Origin: Tolypothrix bouteillei VB521301
GTDB taxonomy: Bacteria > Cyanobacteriota > Cyanobacteriia > Cyanobacteriales > Nostocaceae
Direction: 5' to 3'
DNA: 64,000 bases
Assembly: GCF_000760695.4 (NCBI RefSeq)
Contig: NZ_JHEG04000001.1
Coordinates: 8,159,123-8,223,122, forward strand
Shown here piece after piece: positions 8,967 to 17,029 of this stretch (position 1 is its first letter; each line of letters opens with the position of its first letter). The translations under genes were made by a program, and so were the position numbers. A model generated the notes under the pieces. The model saw only the letters and a list, made by a program, of their open reading frames with translations, had not been told where the DNA came from and ran no database searches.

Positions 8967-9383
8967 CTAATACCGGACAATTTGACTTTTTGAGTTCGAT
9001 AAATTAGATCGAGTGTCAAAACTAACTGCACCAGGTCCGTATTGAACTATCATCAGCAATCCACCTAAAATAGCTAAGTTCTTCATAAATTGACCTAGCT
9101 GCATGGGATCGGAAAAATTGGTATGAAAAATCAGTGTAGCAGCAATGAGGAACAAAACTAGCACGATCGCTCCCCAACGAGCTTTATAACCCAGTAAAAC
9201 TGACGATCCAGCACCCAATTCTACCAAAATTGCACTCACTAAAAAGAAGCCTGTCTGAGGCATACCATAAGCAGCCATAAATTCTTGAGTAGCAACGGGA
9301 TGCAGAATTTTATTGACACCAGACTCGAGAAAAATCAAGGACAGGGAAGATCTTGCAACCAGAGATATGTACTTTTTGAGCAT
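8967..9383 (-). CDS. DoxX-family membrane protein
   Basis: The protein has 138 residues from the ATG at 9383, which has AAGG 5 nt upstream; a longer reading would need a TTG start. There are four hydrophobic helices. The first carries LARSSLSLIFLESGVNK-type sequence with the conserved GxxK, followed by MAAYGMP, VELGAGSSVLLGY, a third helix LVLFLIAATLIFH, and KNLAILGGLLMIVQYGPG. This is the DoxX/DoxD fold, named for terminal quinol oxidase subunits but also found as accessory membrane proteins near oxidoreductases. It is the last gene of the eight-gene minus-strand run and may supply redox or membrane functions to it; this is inference. Confidence 0.8.
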   Translation of the reverse strand: MLKKYISLVARSSLSLIFLESGVNKILHPVATQEFMAAYGMPQTGFFLVSAILVELGAGSSVLLGYKARWGAIVLVLFLIAATLIFHTNFSDPMQLGQFMKNLAILGGLLMIVQYGPGAVSFDTRSNLSNSKSQIVRY

Positions 9384-9488
9384 ATGAACCTTGAACAAGT
9401 TTTTAATTTGAGCGAGCCGGAAACATTGAGTTGTTCTACGATTTCATTGAACTCATCTTTAGGCAATACTTTGGGAAGAACAACGAGC

Positions 9489-10823
9489 TTACATGATGGA
9501 TTCTGTAGCGATCATTGCACTTATGTCAGATGTCACTGTAGGTTCTAAAATAGATGGTGGAGGATTAGAGATATCTCCAGCCGTACCCATGCTGGCGATA
9601 AAACTTTCAATTGCTGTGGGAGAAGTTGTTGTAAACATAAGTACCTCTGCAGGTAAAGTTCCTTGGTTTGTCAAAGCAAAGGATTTATCTTCAGGAAGTA
9701 AGACGTAGGTATTGGGAGTTGCAGTAAAGGATTGATCTTCCATCTCGAAGGTGACATTCCCCTCCAAAACAAAGAATCCTTTATCTGTAGGAGCAGAAAT
9801 TAAATCTTCATTGTCAGTACCGGGTGGAACATAAACATCAAAGAGTGAAAGTTTTCCTTCTGTGTCAGCAGCTGTAGCAACATAAGTATAAAGATCGCCT
9901 CCCAACCAGTACTTTTCACGTTGTTCGTTGTTGGGCTCTAATTTTGGTGTAGTTTCAGGTGTATCTCCATTCTTTAGAGTGTAAGAGCCATCGTCAGCAA
10001 AACTCAGAACAGCCTCATCTTGTAATAACCCAACAACAGCGCCATTTGTGGGGTTAGTAATAGTCAATCTCAAATCATCAGTTGTATTGGAAGAGATGGG
10101 AAGAGCTACTGTCTGAGTTCTCTGACCATCAGCAAAGTCAACTTCTACTGAGAGACCATTACTGAGAGCAAGTGTTGCACTGACCTCTCCTTCTGCTTCC
10201 CCAGGACGGAGTAAAGTAACTTGCGGATCGCCAGTCCTTGTTTTGTTGAATTCAGATGAGTGGAAGATAATTGAGTCTAATGTTTCTACACCATATTCGG
10301 CTAAAATACCTGAAAATCGATCTAAAGCCTCAGCAGGAGGGATTTCATTGGGGGGAGGGGATGTAACCGATCCGGGAACACCTATTTCTGCAAACGCTTG
10401 TTCCAAGCCTGCAGGAAAAACAAACTCTAAATGACGTGATGCTGTATCTCCCAAATTAAGAAATCCATGAGTATCATTTTGATGTTTGTAGATAAATGTT
10501 CCGGGAGTAGCAGTGACGACTTGGTCATTGAGTTGGTAAGAAACTTCTCCTTCAAGAATATATGCAAACTCGTTTTCTTGTCGGTGAATGTGGGGAAAAG
10601 GACCGCCCTGCGGTACTGTGTAAAAATCCAAGAGTGCATATTCCCCGTTAGTTTGCTCGCCAGTGGCGACAAAAGTCGGGTGATCGCCTACCAGCCAATA
10701 TCCAGGTCGATTTTGATCTGTAAGTATCAATGGTTCTTGAGAAGCGACTTGGGATGTCGCATCTTCAGTACCCGTATTTTGTTCCCCAGTATTTTCCTGG
10801 TTTAGCTCTGTTTCCGTATGCAT
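9489..10823 (-). CDS. Two-domain cupin protein (quercetin-dioxygenase-like)
   Basis: The protein has 444 residues. An N-terminal acidic tail precedes cupin 1 (about 40-165). This has the metal-site motif GGPFPHIHRQENEFAYILEG (two His and a Glu, as in G(X)5HXH(X)3-4E) and a second motif with YKHQNDTHGFLN. A linker region (about 180-285) carries an LTITNPTNG segment like small beta-sandwich repeats. Cupin 2 (about 300-435) has GFFVLEGNVTFEM but lacks the HxH of motif 1, so only the first cupin looks metal-competent. Bicupins of this form include quercetin 2,3-dioxygenases and related oxygenases or isomerases. AAGGAG lies 6 nt before the ATG. A role in the aromatic pathway is inferred from the neighbours. 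Confidence 0.75.
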   Translation of the reverse strand: MHTETELNQENTGEQNTGTEDATSQVASQEPLILTDQNRPGYWLVGDHPTFVATGEQTNGEYALLDFYTVPQGGPFPHIHRQENEFAYILEGEVSYQLNDQVVTATPGTFIYKHQNDTHGFLNLGDTASRHLEFVFPAGLEQAFAEIGVPGSVTSPPPNEIPPAEALDRFSGILAEYGVETLDSIIFHSSEFNKTRTGDPQVTLLRPGEAEGEVSATLALSNGLSVEVDFADGQRTQTVALPISSNTTDDLRLTITNPTNGAVVGLLQDEAVLSFADDGSYTLKNGDTPETTPKLEPNNEQREKYWLGGDLYTYVATAADTEGKLSLFDVYVPPGTDNEDLISAPTDKGFFVLEGNVTFEMEDQSFTATPNTYVLLPEDKSFALTNQGTLPAEVLMFTTTSPTAIESFIASMGTAGDISNPPPSILEPTVTSDISAMIATESIM

Positions 10824-10871
10824 AAAATTCTCCTTAGAATGGGTGGTGCAAAAAGTCTAATAGTTGATGTA

Positions 10872-11657
10872 CTACGCTTTTTGCAAAAACTCTGTGACAG
10901 TGGATATAAAACTGTCTTGCTGCTCAAACATCGGTAAATGACCGCAGTTTGGAAGTAAAGTGACTTGTGCTTGCTGGATTTGAGAGCAAAAATCTCGAGC
11001 ATAGTCTGAAGGTACAAGTCCATCTGACTCTCCCCAGACAATTAATGTAGGTGCTTGAATGTGGTTAATGCGATGTTTTAACCCCCAATTGGAAAATGGA
11101 ACAAGGAACTTTTTGGCAGTTGCAAAAGATCTCTGCTTTTGAGCTTCTAAATCGACTTGTGGCGTTTCCGATGTTGCAGTAGCGCGAGCGTGCTGAAATA
11201 CTTTGGAACTGGGATCGTGCCATAAAGCATTGACAAGTTTGTCTGGACTGACAGAAAAGAAGTCAAGCACTGGTAAATCTTCTCGGAAGAGACCAAGCGG
11301 GCTGACCAATACCAGTTTCTTAACTCGATTTGGGCAAAGAGCAGCGATTTCTGCTGCTAACATACCTCCAAAGGAATGACCGACTACACAGGCTGATTCA
11401 ATTTCTAGTTCGTCCATCAAGTCCTGGTAATAAAGCGCTAAGTCCACTGTATCGCTAAGGTGTTCTTCTCCCGTTGAAGGGCCAAAACCAGGATGCCAAG
11501 GAGCATATACCTGAAAATTCTGACTGAGAAGATTTAAATATTCTCCTGTTTGCAATCCACTCGCACTATGAAGATATAAGAGTGGAGTTCCAGAACCACC
11601 TTGCAGAAAGTTGATAGAGAATTTACCGTTTTGAAAATTGAGGATGCGGGATTCCAT
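10872..11657 (-). CDS. Alpha/beta hydrolase
   Basis: The ATG at 11657 has AAGGA about 10 nt upstream. An alternative ATG at 11693 overlaps the preceding gene's stop (ATGA) and would add 12 residues. The 261 residues show an alpha/beta-hydrolase fold: PLLYLHSASG (oxyanion region), the nucleophile elbow GHSFGG, the acid in VWGESDGLVP, and the histidine in NCGHLPMFEQ near the C-terminus. Esterases, C-C bond hydrolases (MhpC type) and lactonases share this pattern. Tight coupling to the FAD monooxygenase upstream suggests it acts on that enzyme's product. The substrate is not known. Confidence 0.85.
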   Translation of the reverse strand: MESRILNFQNGKFSINFLQGGSGTPLLYLHSASGLQTGEYLNLLSQNFQVYAPWHPGFGPSTGEEHLSDTVDLALYYQDLMDELEIESACVVGHSFGGMLAAEIAALCPNRVKKLVLVSPLGLFREDLPVLDFFSVSPDKLVNALWHDPSSKVFQHARATATSETPQVDLEAQKQRSFATAKKFLVPFSNWGLKHRINHIQAPTLIVWGESDGLVPSDYARDFCSQIQQAQVTLLPNCGHLPMFEQQDSFISTVTEFLQKA

Positions 11658-11689
11658 ATGAAAAGATTCCTTATTGTTAGTTAAGATTG

Positions 11690-12937
11690 TCATTGGTTGC
11701 GGGTCATCGATCGCTTCTTTACATGAGGTGGTGAAATGCCGTAAGCTAACAAGCTTGCAAGTAGGTTTCGCCAGAGCGGTAGGCGCATATAAAACGGTAG
11801 TTTGAATGTTCCTTCGGATTTGAGGGCTCTGACAGTAATTTGGCTCTGGATAAAAGATTGAAACGCCTGAATAATTTTTATGGATAGCTGGCGTTTGCGT
11901 TGTACTTGTGCTAAGTGAGTTAGCCTTAAATATCCTTCCTTAAGAGGTTCGCTGATGATATTTGATGCTACAACAGCGTCTTGAATTGCATAGTTAATGC
12001 CAACTCCACCAATAGGAGATAGTACGTGGGCAGCGTCACCAATCAAAAGTAATCCAGGGCGATACCATCGGGAAACACGACCTACTATAACTGTCAGTAG
12101 TGAAGCCTGCTTCCAATCTTTTAAATGCTCCACACGATCGCTAAACTCTGGCACAACTTCGACAAGAGACTTTTGCAATGCTTCTATACCGTTAGTCCGA
12201 AGTTGCTGGTAATAACCCTTAGGAATAATGTAACCAATTTGCCACTTGTCAGAGGTAGGCGTTACTGTCTGTACTAAAACACGACCACTCGAAAAGCGTG
12301 CCTTGAGACCTTTTGGCTCTTCCGGGTTTCGGGGTAAGCGAAACCACAAAATATCTATTGGTGGAGCCGCTTGAATAAGGTCTATACCTGCGAGTTGACG
12401 AATGTTAGAAAAACGACCATCTGCACCAACGGTTAATTCTGCTCGTACTTCATGCCATCCTCCTTGTCCGCGATAGCGAACTCCGCAAATCTTACCATGT
12501 TCTTCAATCAACTGCTGTACATTAGCGCCCATAACTAACTGGAAGTTAGGGTAACATTTTGCCTCAGCAATGATGAATTCTAGAAAATTGATCTGAGAAA
12601 TAATTGTGATGTAAGGGTGATGGCTCTTTAAATGACTGAAGTCGGCAAACGCGATCGCATCATGAGGAGTTACAAATTGAATTTGACCTGTTTTATTATG
12701 CGGAATTTCTTGAAGCAATCGGTCAACGAGACCAAGTTCTTCTACAATTTCCATGACTCCTGCATGAATTGTATCGCCTCGGAAGTCGCGATCGAAGTTT
12801 TTGTGCGCTTCTAGTAGCGTAACAGAAATTCCTTGACGTGCTAGGAGCAGTGCTAGAACCGCTCCTGCTGGACCACCTCCAACTATACAGCACGTTGTTT
12901 CTTGTATGTCAATAATGATACGTTCACTTATTTGCAT
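11690..12937 (-). CDS. FAD-dependent aromatic monooxygenase (UbiH/PHBH type)
   Basis: The protein has 415 residues. The N-terminal dinucleotide motif is CCIVGGGPAGAVLALLLAR. It is followed by LLEAHKNFDRDFRGDTIH, the DG motif (VGADGRFSNIRQ) and the second FAD motif LLIGDAAHVLSPIGGVGIN. These are the three signatures of group A flavoprotein hydroxylases, which use NAD(P)H and O2 to hydroxylate phenols or related rings. The C-terminus ends in a basic tail (KKRSMTRNQ), and its stop is within 4 nt of a possible start of the hydrolase gene, so translation may be coupled. The substrate is unknown. With DAHP synthase and a halogenase-like enzyme upstream, a shikimate-derived phenol is a reasonable guess. 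Confidence 0.88.
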   Translation of the reverse strand: MQISERIIIDIQETTCCIVGGGPAGAVLALLLARQGISVTLLEAHKNFDRDFRGDTIHAGVMEIVEELGLVDRLLQEIPHNKTGQIQFVTPHDAIAFADFSHLKSHHPYITIISQINFLEFIIAEAKCYPNFQLVMGANVQQLIEEHGKICGVRYRGQGGWHEVRAELTVGADGRFSNIRQLAGIDLIQAAPPIDILWFRLPRNPEEPKGLKARFSSGRVLVQTVTPTSDKWQIGYIIPKGYYQQLRTNGIEALQKSLVEVVPEFSDRVEHLKDWKQASLLTVIVGRVSRWYRPGLLLIGDAAHVLSPIGGVGINYAIQDAVVASNIISEPLKEGYLRLTHLAQVQRKRQLSIKIIQAFQSFIQSQITVRALKSEGTFKLPFYMRLPLWRNLLASLLAYGISPPHVKKRSMTRNQ

Positions 12938-12967
12938 ATCCGTTGTACGGAAAGTTAATTAGGAAAT

Positions 12968-13061
12968 TGTTAGTGGTTAGTGGCTAGTAGTTAATGGTTA
13001 GTAGCAACTAAAAAATTTTCTAACGACTAATTAATAACTAATAACAACCAACCGCTAACGT
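12968..13061. repeat. TTAGTGG/CTAATAA short tandem repeats
   Basis: The 124-bp spacer between the monooxygenase and threonine aldolase genes consists largely of GTTAGTGGTTAGTGG-type units and their inverse (CTAATTAATAACTAATAAC). No promoter can be distinguished. Confidence 0.55.
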
Positions 13062-14087
13062 TTACTGTGCAAGAATTTCACCCACTATTCCAGCTGCTAT
13101 TACGCAGTCATCTCGGGTAATATCAAGATGGGTAACGGCTCTAACGGCTCGCTTCCCTGAAGAACTCAAAAACACGCCGCGATCGCGTGCAGCAGCTACC
13201 AAAGTTGGAGCGTCAAGAACATCGGGTGCTAATTGAAACCAAATAATGTTTGTTTCTACCGTTACAGGATCGAGAACAATACCGGATGTCTCTGCTAACA
13301 TCTGAGCCAATAACTGAGCGTTGGCGTGATCGTCTGCCAATCGTTCTACATGATGCTTTAGCGCATACATACCAGCCGCAGCAAAAATTCCTACCTGCCT
13401 CATAGCACCGCCAAACATCTTCCGCAAACGATGGGCGCGATGAATTTGCTCTTTAGAACCGCAAACAACACTTCCCGCAGGTGCTCCCAAACCTTTAGAT
13501 AAGCAAAACGTGACGGTATCAAATGGTTCCGACCAGGTTTTGACAGTCACTCCACTCTTCACTTCAGCGTTAAAAATACGAGCGCCATCTAAGTGGAGTG
13601 ACATTCCATATTCGCGAGCAACAGATGCAGACAATCGCAACTCATTAATATCCCAAACCCATCCCCCACCACGGTTGTGGGTGTTTTCAAAAGCAACAAC
13701 AGTTGTTGGGCTTTGGTGATGGTTATCCGGTTTGTAACTAGCACTAACATCACGAGCGGTAAATCGACCATTGTTACCAACAGTTTGAAATTGCAAACCG
13801 TTGAGAGCAGCACCTGCACCGCCTTCATAAAGGTAACAATGACTACCTGTACCTATAATCACTTCATCACCAGGTTTGGTAAGCGCACCTAATGCGATTT
13901 GGTTTGCCATTGTACCTGTGGGAACAAACAATGCAGTTTCTTTACCCGTGAGATGGGTCGCATATTCCTCGATCTGGCGGACAGAAGGGTCTTCACCGTA
14001 CACATCATCACCAACTTTAGCAGAAGCCATAGCTTGACGCATGGCAGGAGTTGGCTGCGTTACTGTATCACTGCGGAGGTCAATCAT
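13062..14087 (-). CDS. ltaE: Low-specificity L-threonine aldolase family enzyme
   Basis: The protein has 341 residues, close to the bacterial family length. It is a PLP-dependent fold-type I enzyme. It opens with MIDLRSDTVTQPTPAMRQAM, has GDDVYGEDP, a stacking histidine at H83 (GSHCY), FENTHN at 134-139, the LDGAR motif at 167-171 and the Schiff-base lysine K198 in FCLSKGLGAP. The reaction is retro-aldol cleavage of beta-hydroxy amino acids to glycine and an aldehyde; family members also act on phenylserine-type substrates. TAATTGC heptamers run directly up to the start codon with no spacer and no Shine-Dalgarno sequence. It could be a housekeeping gene caught in the cluster, or it could supply or cleave a beta-hydroxy aromatic amino acid. 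Confidence 0.92.
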   Translation of the reverse strand: MIDLRSDTVTQPTPAMRQAMASAKVGDDVYGEDPSVRQIEEYATHLTGKETALFVPTGTMANQIALGALTKPGDEVIIGTGSHCYLYEGGAGAALNGLQFQTVGNNGRFTARDVSASYKPDNHHQSPTTVVAFENTHNRGGGWVWDINELRLSASVAREYGMSLHLDGARIFNAEVKSGVTVKTWSEPFDTVTFCLSKGLGAPAGSVVCGSKEQIHRAHRLRKMFGGAMRQVGIFAAAGMYALKHHVERLADDHANAQLLAQMLAETSGIVLDPVTVETNIIWFQLAPDVLDAPTLVAAARDRGVFLSSSGKRAVRAVTHLDITRDDCVIAAGIVGEILAQ

Positions 14088-14371
14088 AATTGCTAATTGC
14101 TAATTGCTAATTGCTAATTGCTAATGGCTAATGGCTAATGGCTAATGGTGAGTTCAGAGAAAGTAGGCGGTGAGACTAGTGCTGTAAGAAGGTTTCCTAC
14201 GTCCTGGGGACCAGCTTATAGCCCTTGCGGGCATAACCTGCAGCATCGTATAGCTTTTCCGTAAGGAGATACTTGTTTGCGTAGCGTACCGAAAGCATAG
14301 GGCTAGTGATTAGTGGCTATTAGCCATTAGCCATTAGCTATTAGCTATTAGCCATTAGCCATTAGCCTACT
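14088..14371. repeat. Composite repeat: heptamers around a dispersed 47-nt element
   Basis: TAATTGC then TAATGGC heptamers (14088-14148) come first. Then comes the 47-nt element (14169-14215) also found at 738-784, followed by a segment with GCGTAGCGTACCGAAAGC, and finally inverted TTAGCCA heptamers (about 14306-14368). The outer heptamers on the two sides are complementary, so the whole spacer can fold back. It interrupts the otherwise tight gene run. Confidence 0.65.
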
Positions 14372-15241
14372 TTAAATTCCCAATTCGTAGATAACAAAGC
14401 TTTGGTATTCCGGTGCATAGGAAGGACCAAAAACTTTCTTGGAAATTTGTCGGAAGTTACCGAGCCTAAACTCTTGCTCCACGATCAGTGGAGACATTTT
14501 ATGTTCAATACCTAACTCTGTAATTAGGTCATCGTGAGTTGCTCGCAGTTCATCAATTGCAACACCAATACAGTTGCGATCCATAGCGAAATCAACAACA
14601 TACCTGTACCACGTCCACAGTGCCTGCTGTCGGCGACGTTCGAGATCCAATGCTGCTTCTGGGATGTGACCCGTTTGCTGATAGTTCTCTACCTCTTCTG
14701 CAGTGGTTAAGATATACCCGTTTGCAATGTGGATCAATTCAGCATTAGCTATGCGTTTTTCGTGATGGTTTTTGCAATATTCTGGGCAAAACTCATCACC
14801 TACAATGATAACACCATCTTGATGTAATATTTGCTTGGCATGAGCCAAGTAATTTTTCGGAAGATGGTGATGTGCTCCCCAGGAAAGAACTATATCTACA
14901 GTTTCATTCCATTCTTCAAAAGAACCGGAGAACACTTTAGCATTAGTATCAGTTGCTAAACGACGTTCCAATTTAGCAACAATTTCTGGTTCATCCTCAT
15001 TTGCAATAAGTTCTATTTCAGGGAGACGTTTTGCTAACTTTGAAGCAAAATATCCGGTTCCGCAACCAACGTCAAATACGCGAATTGGTCGTCCCAATTT
15101 TTGAGCGTATTGTTTTATCAGCCTAATGATGTAAGCGTCACCTTCAGGAATTTGGGGATGCCCTTTACGCATTTGGGCTGCAACATCAATTTCCTCTGAC
15201 TTAACATCATCTAGAAGGTTGTCAGGTACAAAAACGGACAT
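14372..15241 (-). CDS. Class I SAM-dependent methyltransferase
   Basis: I set the start at 15241, where AAGGAG lies 7 nt before ATG. A longer reading would begin inside T/G-rich repeat DNA and add 33 unlikely Pro/Asn-rich residues. The 289 residues carry SAM motif I (VFDVGCGTGYFASKL), an acidic motif II (LIANEDEPE) and motif post-II (DIVLSWGAHHHL), then DGVIIVGDEF. The C-terminal 130 residues are charged and helical, with QQALWTWYRYVVDFAMDR, and may form a substrate cap. It is followed by the composite repeat and preceded by the halogenase gene. O-, N- or C-methylation of the pathway product is plausible. The exact class is not resolved. Confidence 0.82.
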   Translation of the reverse strand: MSVFVPDNLLDDVKSEEIDVAAQMRKGHPQIPEGDAYIIRLIKQYAQKLGRPIRVFDVGCGTGYFASKLAKRLPEIELIANEDEPEIVAKLERRLATDTNAKVFSGSFEEWNETVDIVLSWGAHHHLPKNYLAHAKQILHQDGVIIVGDEFCPEYCKNHHEKRIANAELIHIANGYILTTAEEVENYQQTGHIPEAALDLERRRQQALWTWYRYVVDFAMDRNCIGVAIDELRATHDDLITELGIEHKMSPLIVEQEFRLGNFRQISKKVFGPSYAPEYQSFVIYELGI

Positions 15242-15344
15242 GAGGAGACTCCTTAAATTTTTGCTTGGGGGATTGGGTATTGAGCGTTGGGGGTTGGGGG
15301 TTAGGGGATTGAGGGATAAAGGGATGAAAGGATTGGTCAAAATA

Positions 15345-15385
15345 TATTTCCCCTTGTCTCCCTTGTCTCCCTTATCCCCAGTCCC
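15345..15385. repeat. Pyrimidine-rich CCCTTGTCTCC tandem repeat
   Basis: CCCCTTGTCTCCCTTGTCTC and variants lie immediately downstream of the halogenase gene. The related G-rich tract at 15265-15315 is GGGATTGGGTATTGAG-like. It resembles the DNA inserted in copA at 5333-5428. Confidence 0.5.
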
Positions 15386-16839
15386 TAGACTCTAGCCTCT
15401 ACAGTTGCTAAACCTATGTTTGGCTTAGTAACAACATATACACCGTCAATAGCTCCTGCGGCTGAAAGTGAAAAGAAACCTTCTACTGCATTAAAGAAAT
15501 TATTTGTAGCTTGGATTGTAGAATCCGTAGCCTTGTCTTTTGATGCCAAAGCTTCTTTGTCCTGACGAAGGTTATGGTTATCTTTGATCCGCTTTGACAT
15601 CTCGTTGACAGCAAATTCGCTGACACCTTCTTGGGCATCGACTAAGTCTTCCACTCCAGACACTAGGTTTAAGAAAGCGAGTTTTAGATCGGCACCACTG
15701 AAATCGTGGCGGCTTAATTTTTGTGCTTCCCAAAAATAGGAATCTTTACCACGGTTCTGGTCGTAGAAAGCTGAGACAAACACGAGGAACCGCAGATATG
15801 CTTGCCGATAGCTCTTGTCATAAAATGTAGTGGCTTGTGCTTCGTCAATCTCACCGCGCTTAATGCTTGCGATACTTGCGGCTGCTAGGAGTGCGCTGTA
15901 AGTGGCAAGATGAACTCCACTTGATAAGAGCGGATCTAGGAAGCAAGCAGCATCTCCTGACATAAAGTAGCCCGGACCGGAGAAGTAGTCAGAGGTGTAA
16001 GAATAGTCTTGCTCGACTTTGACTTCTGATACTAACTGACCTGGTGCAACCATATCAGAGATAAGAGAGCATTCTTCAATGGCTTCTGAGTAAATATCTT
16101 CCAACTTCTTATTGCGTCTTTCTTTATAAATATCTTTGTGCATGACCACTCCGATACTCATAATCTCTTCATCCAAGGGGATTCCCCACAGCCAACCTTC
16201 TGGAATAGAACCGACTGCGATCGCTCCTTCTTGACCTTGAGGTAATCTTTGAACGTTCTTCCAATAACCCCATATAGCTATATTTTGGAATACGTTGTGG
16301 TTTCGGCGGTTTTTTAGATAGCGCGTTGACAAAACACCAGCACGACCTGAAGCATCAATGACGAAATCAAAAGAGATTTCTCCCGTCGCACCATTGGATT
16401 GAGACCAAGTAGCACTTTTTGGACGATTTTCATCAAAAGAGACTTGACGAATTTCGGTTCCCTCAAAAACTTTCACACCTTGGCTTTTAGAATGCTCTAA
16501 AAGCAAGTGGTCAAAGTCGGCACGACGAACTTGAAAGCTATAAGTATGGTCGCCACTGAGTTCTCCAAAATTGAGGCTCCACTTCTCTTTGCCCCACTCC
16601 AAATAGGCTCCGGGCTTGCGTTGAAATCCTTGGGCTTCAACTTTGTCCCGTACTCCAAGTAAATCAAATATTTCTAAAGCAGATGGCAAAAGCGATTCAC
16701 CAATATGATATCGGGGAAAAAAATCTCGTTCTAACAAAGTCACGTCAAAACCCTCGCGTGCTAATAAAGTCGCAGCAGTCGATCCAGCTGGTCCGCCACC
16801 GATGACTAAAATTTGAGTAGAATTTGGTATATTGGACAT
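15385..16839 (-). CDS. Flavin-dependent halogenase-type oxidoreductase (phenolic class)
   Basis: The protein has 484 residues. It starts with the FAD motif VIGGGPAGS (13-20). The halogenase signatures are present: a candidate catalytic lysine K75 in QRKPGAYLEWG, the WxWxIP motif (W216 L W G I P221) that disfavours monooxygenation, and FLDPLLSSG (300-308), the FxxPxxSxG tunnel motif of phenol or pyrrole halogenases such as PltA and CmlS. SGDAACF (294-300) is the second FAD contact. About 60 C-terminal residues beyond the core are Ala/Asp/Lys-rich. The predicted reaction is FADH2-, O2- and halide-dependent ring halogenation; a flavin reductase must come from elsewhere. AAGGAG precedes the ATG. 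A non-halogenating relative is possible, since some reductases share the fold. Confidence 0.8.
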   Translation of the reverse strand: MSNIPNSTQILVIGGGPAGSTAATLLAREGFDVTLLERDFFPRYHIGESLLPSALEIFDLLGVRDKVEAQGFQRKPGAYLEWGKEKWSLNFGELSGDHTYSFQVRRADFDHLLLEHSKSQGVKVFEGTEIRQVSFDENRPKSATWSQSNGATGEISFDFVIDASGRAGVLSTRYLKNRRNHNVFQNIAIWGYWKNVQRLPQGQEGAIAVGSIPEGWLWGIPLDEEIMSIGVVMHKDIYKERRNKKLEDIYSEAIEECSLISDMVAPGQLVSEVKVEQDYSYTSDYFSGPGYFMSGDAACFLDPLLSSGVHLATYSALLAAASIASIKRGEIDEAQATTFYDKSYRQAYLRFLVFVSAFYDQNRGKDSYFWEAQKLSRHDFSGADLKLAFLNLVSGVEDLVDAQEGVSEFAVNEMSKRIKDNHNLRQDKEALASKDKATDSTIQATNNFFNAVEGFFSLSAAGAIDGVYVVTKPNIGLATVEARV

Positions 16840-17029
16840 GACAGGATTCTTCTCCTTTATGGTTGTAGAGTTCTGAGAACAACGAATTCAGTTAACTTCT
16901 CCGTTAAGCAAGGCATGGCAAGCTTTTCTCCAAGGCTGTTAGAACCTTCCTGAATGGAGAAGTTTTATTTAGAGATGAACTGTGAAGTATAAAGTATGAA
17001 AGAATTAACAATCTTTTATTCTTAATCCT

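Noticed and set aside
15242..15340. Upstream start for the methyltransferase
   Set aside because: The added 33 residues are Pro/Asn-rich and encoded by G/T-rich repeat DNA; the ATG at 15241 has AAGGAG 7 nt before it.
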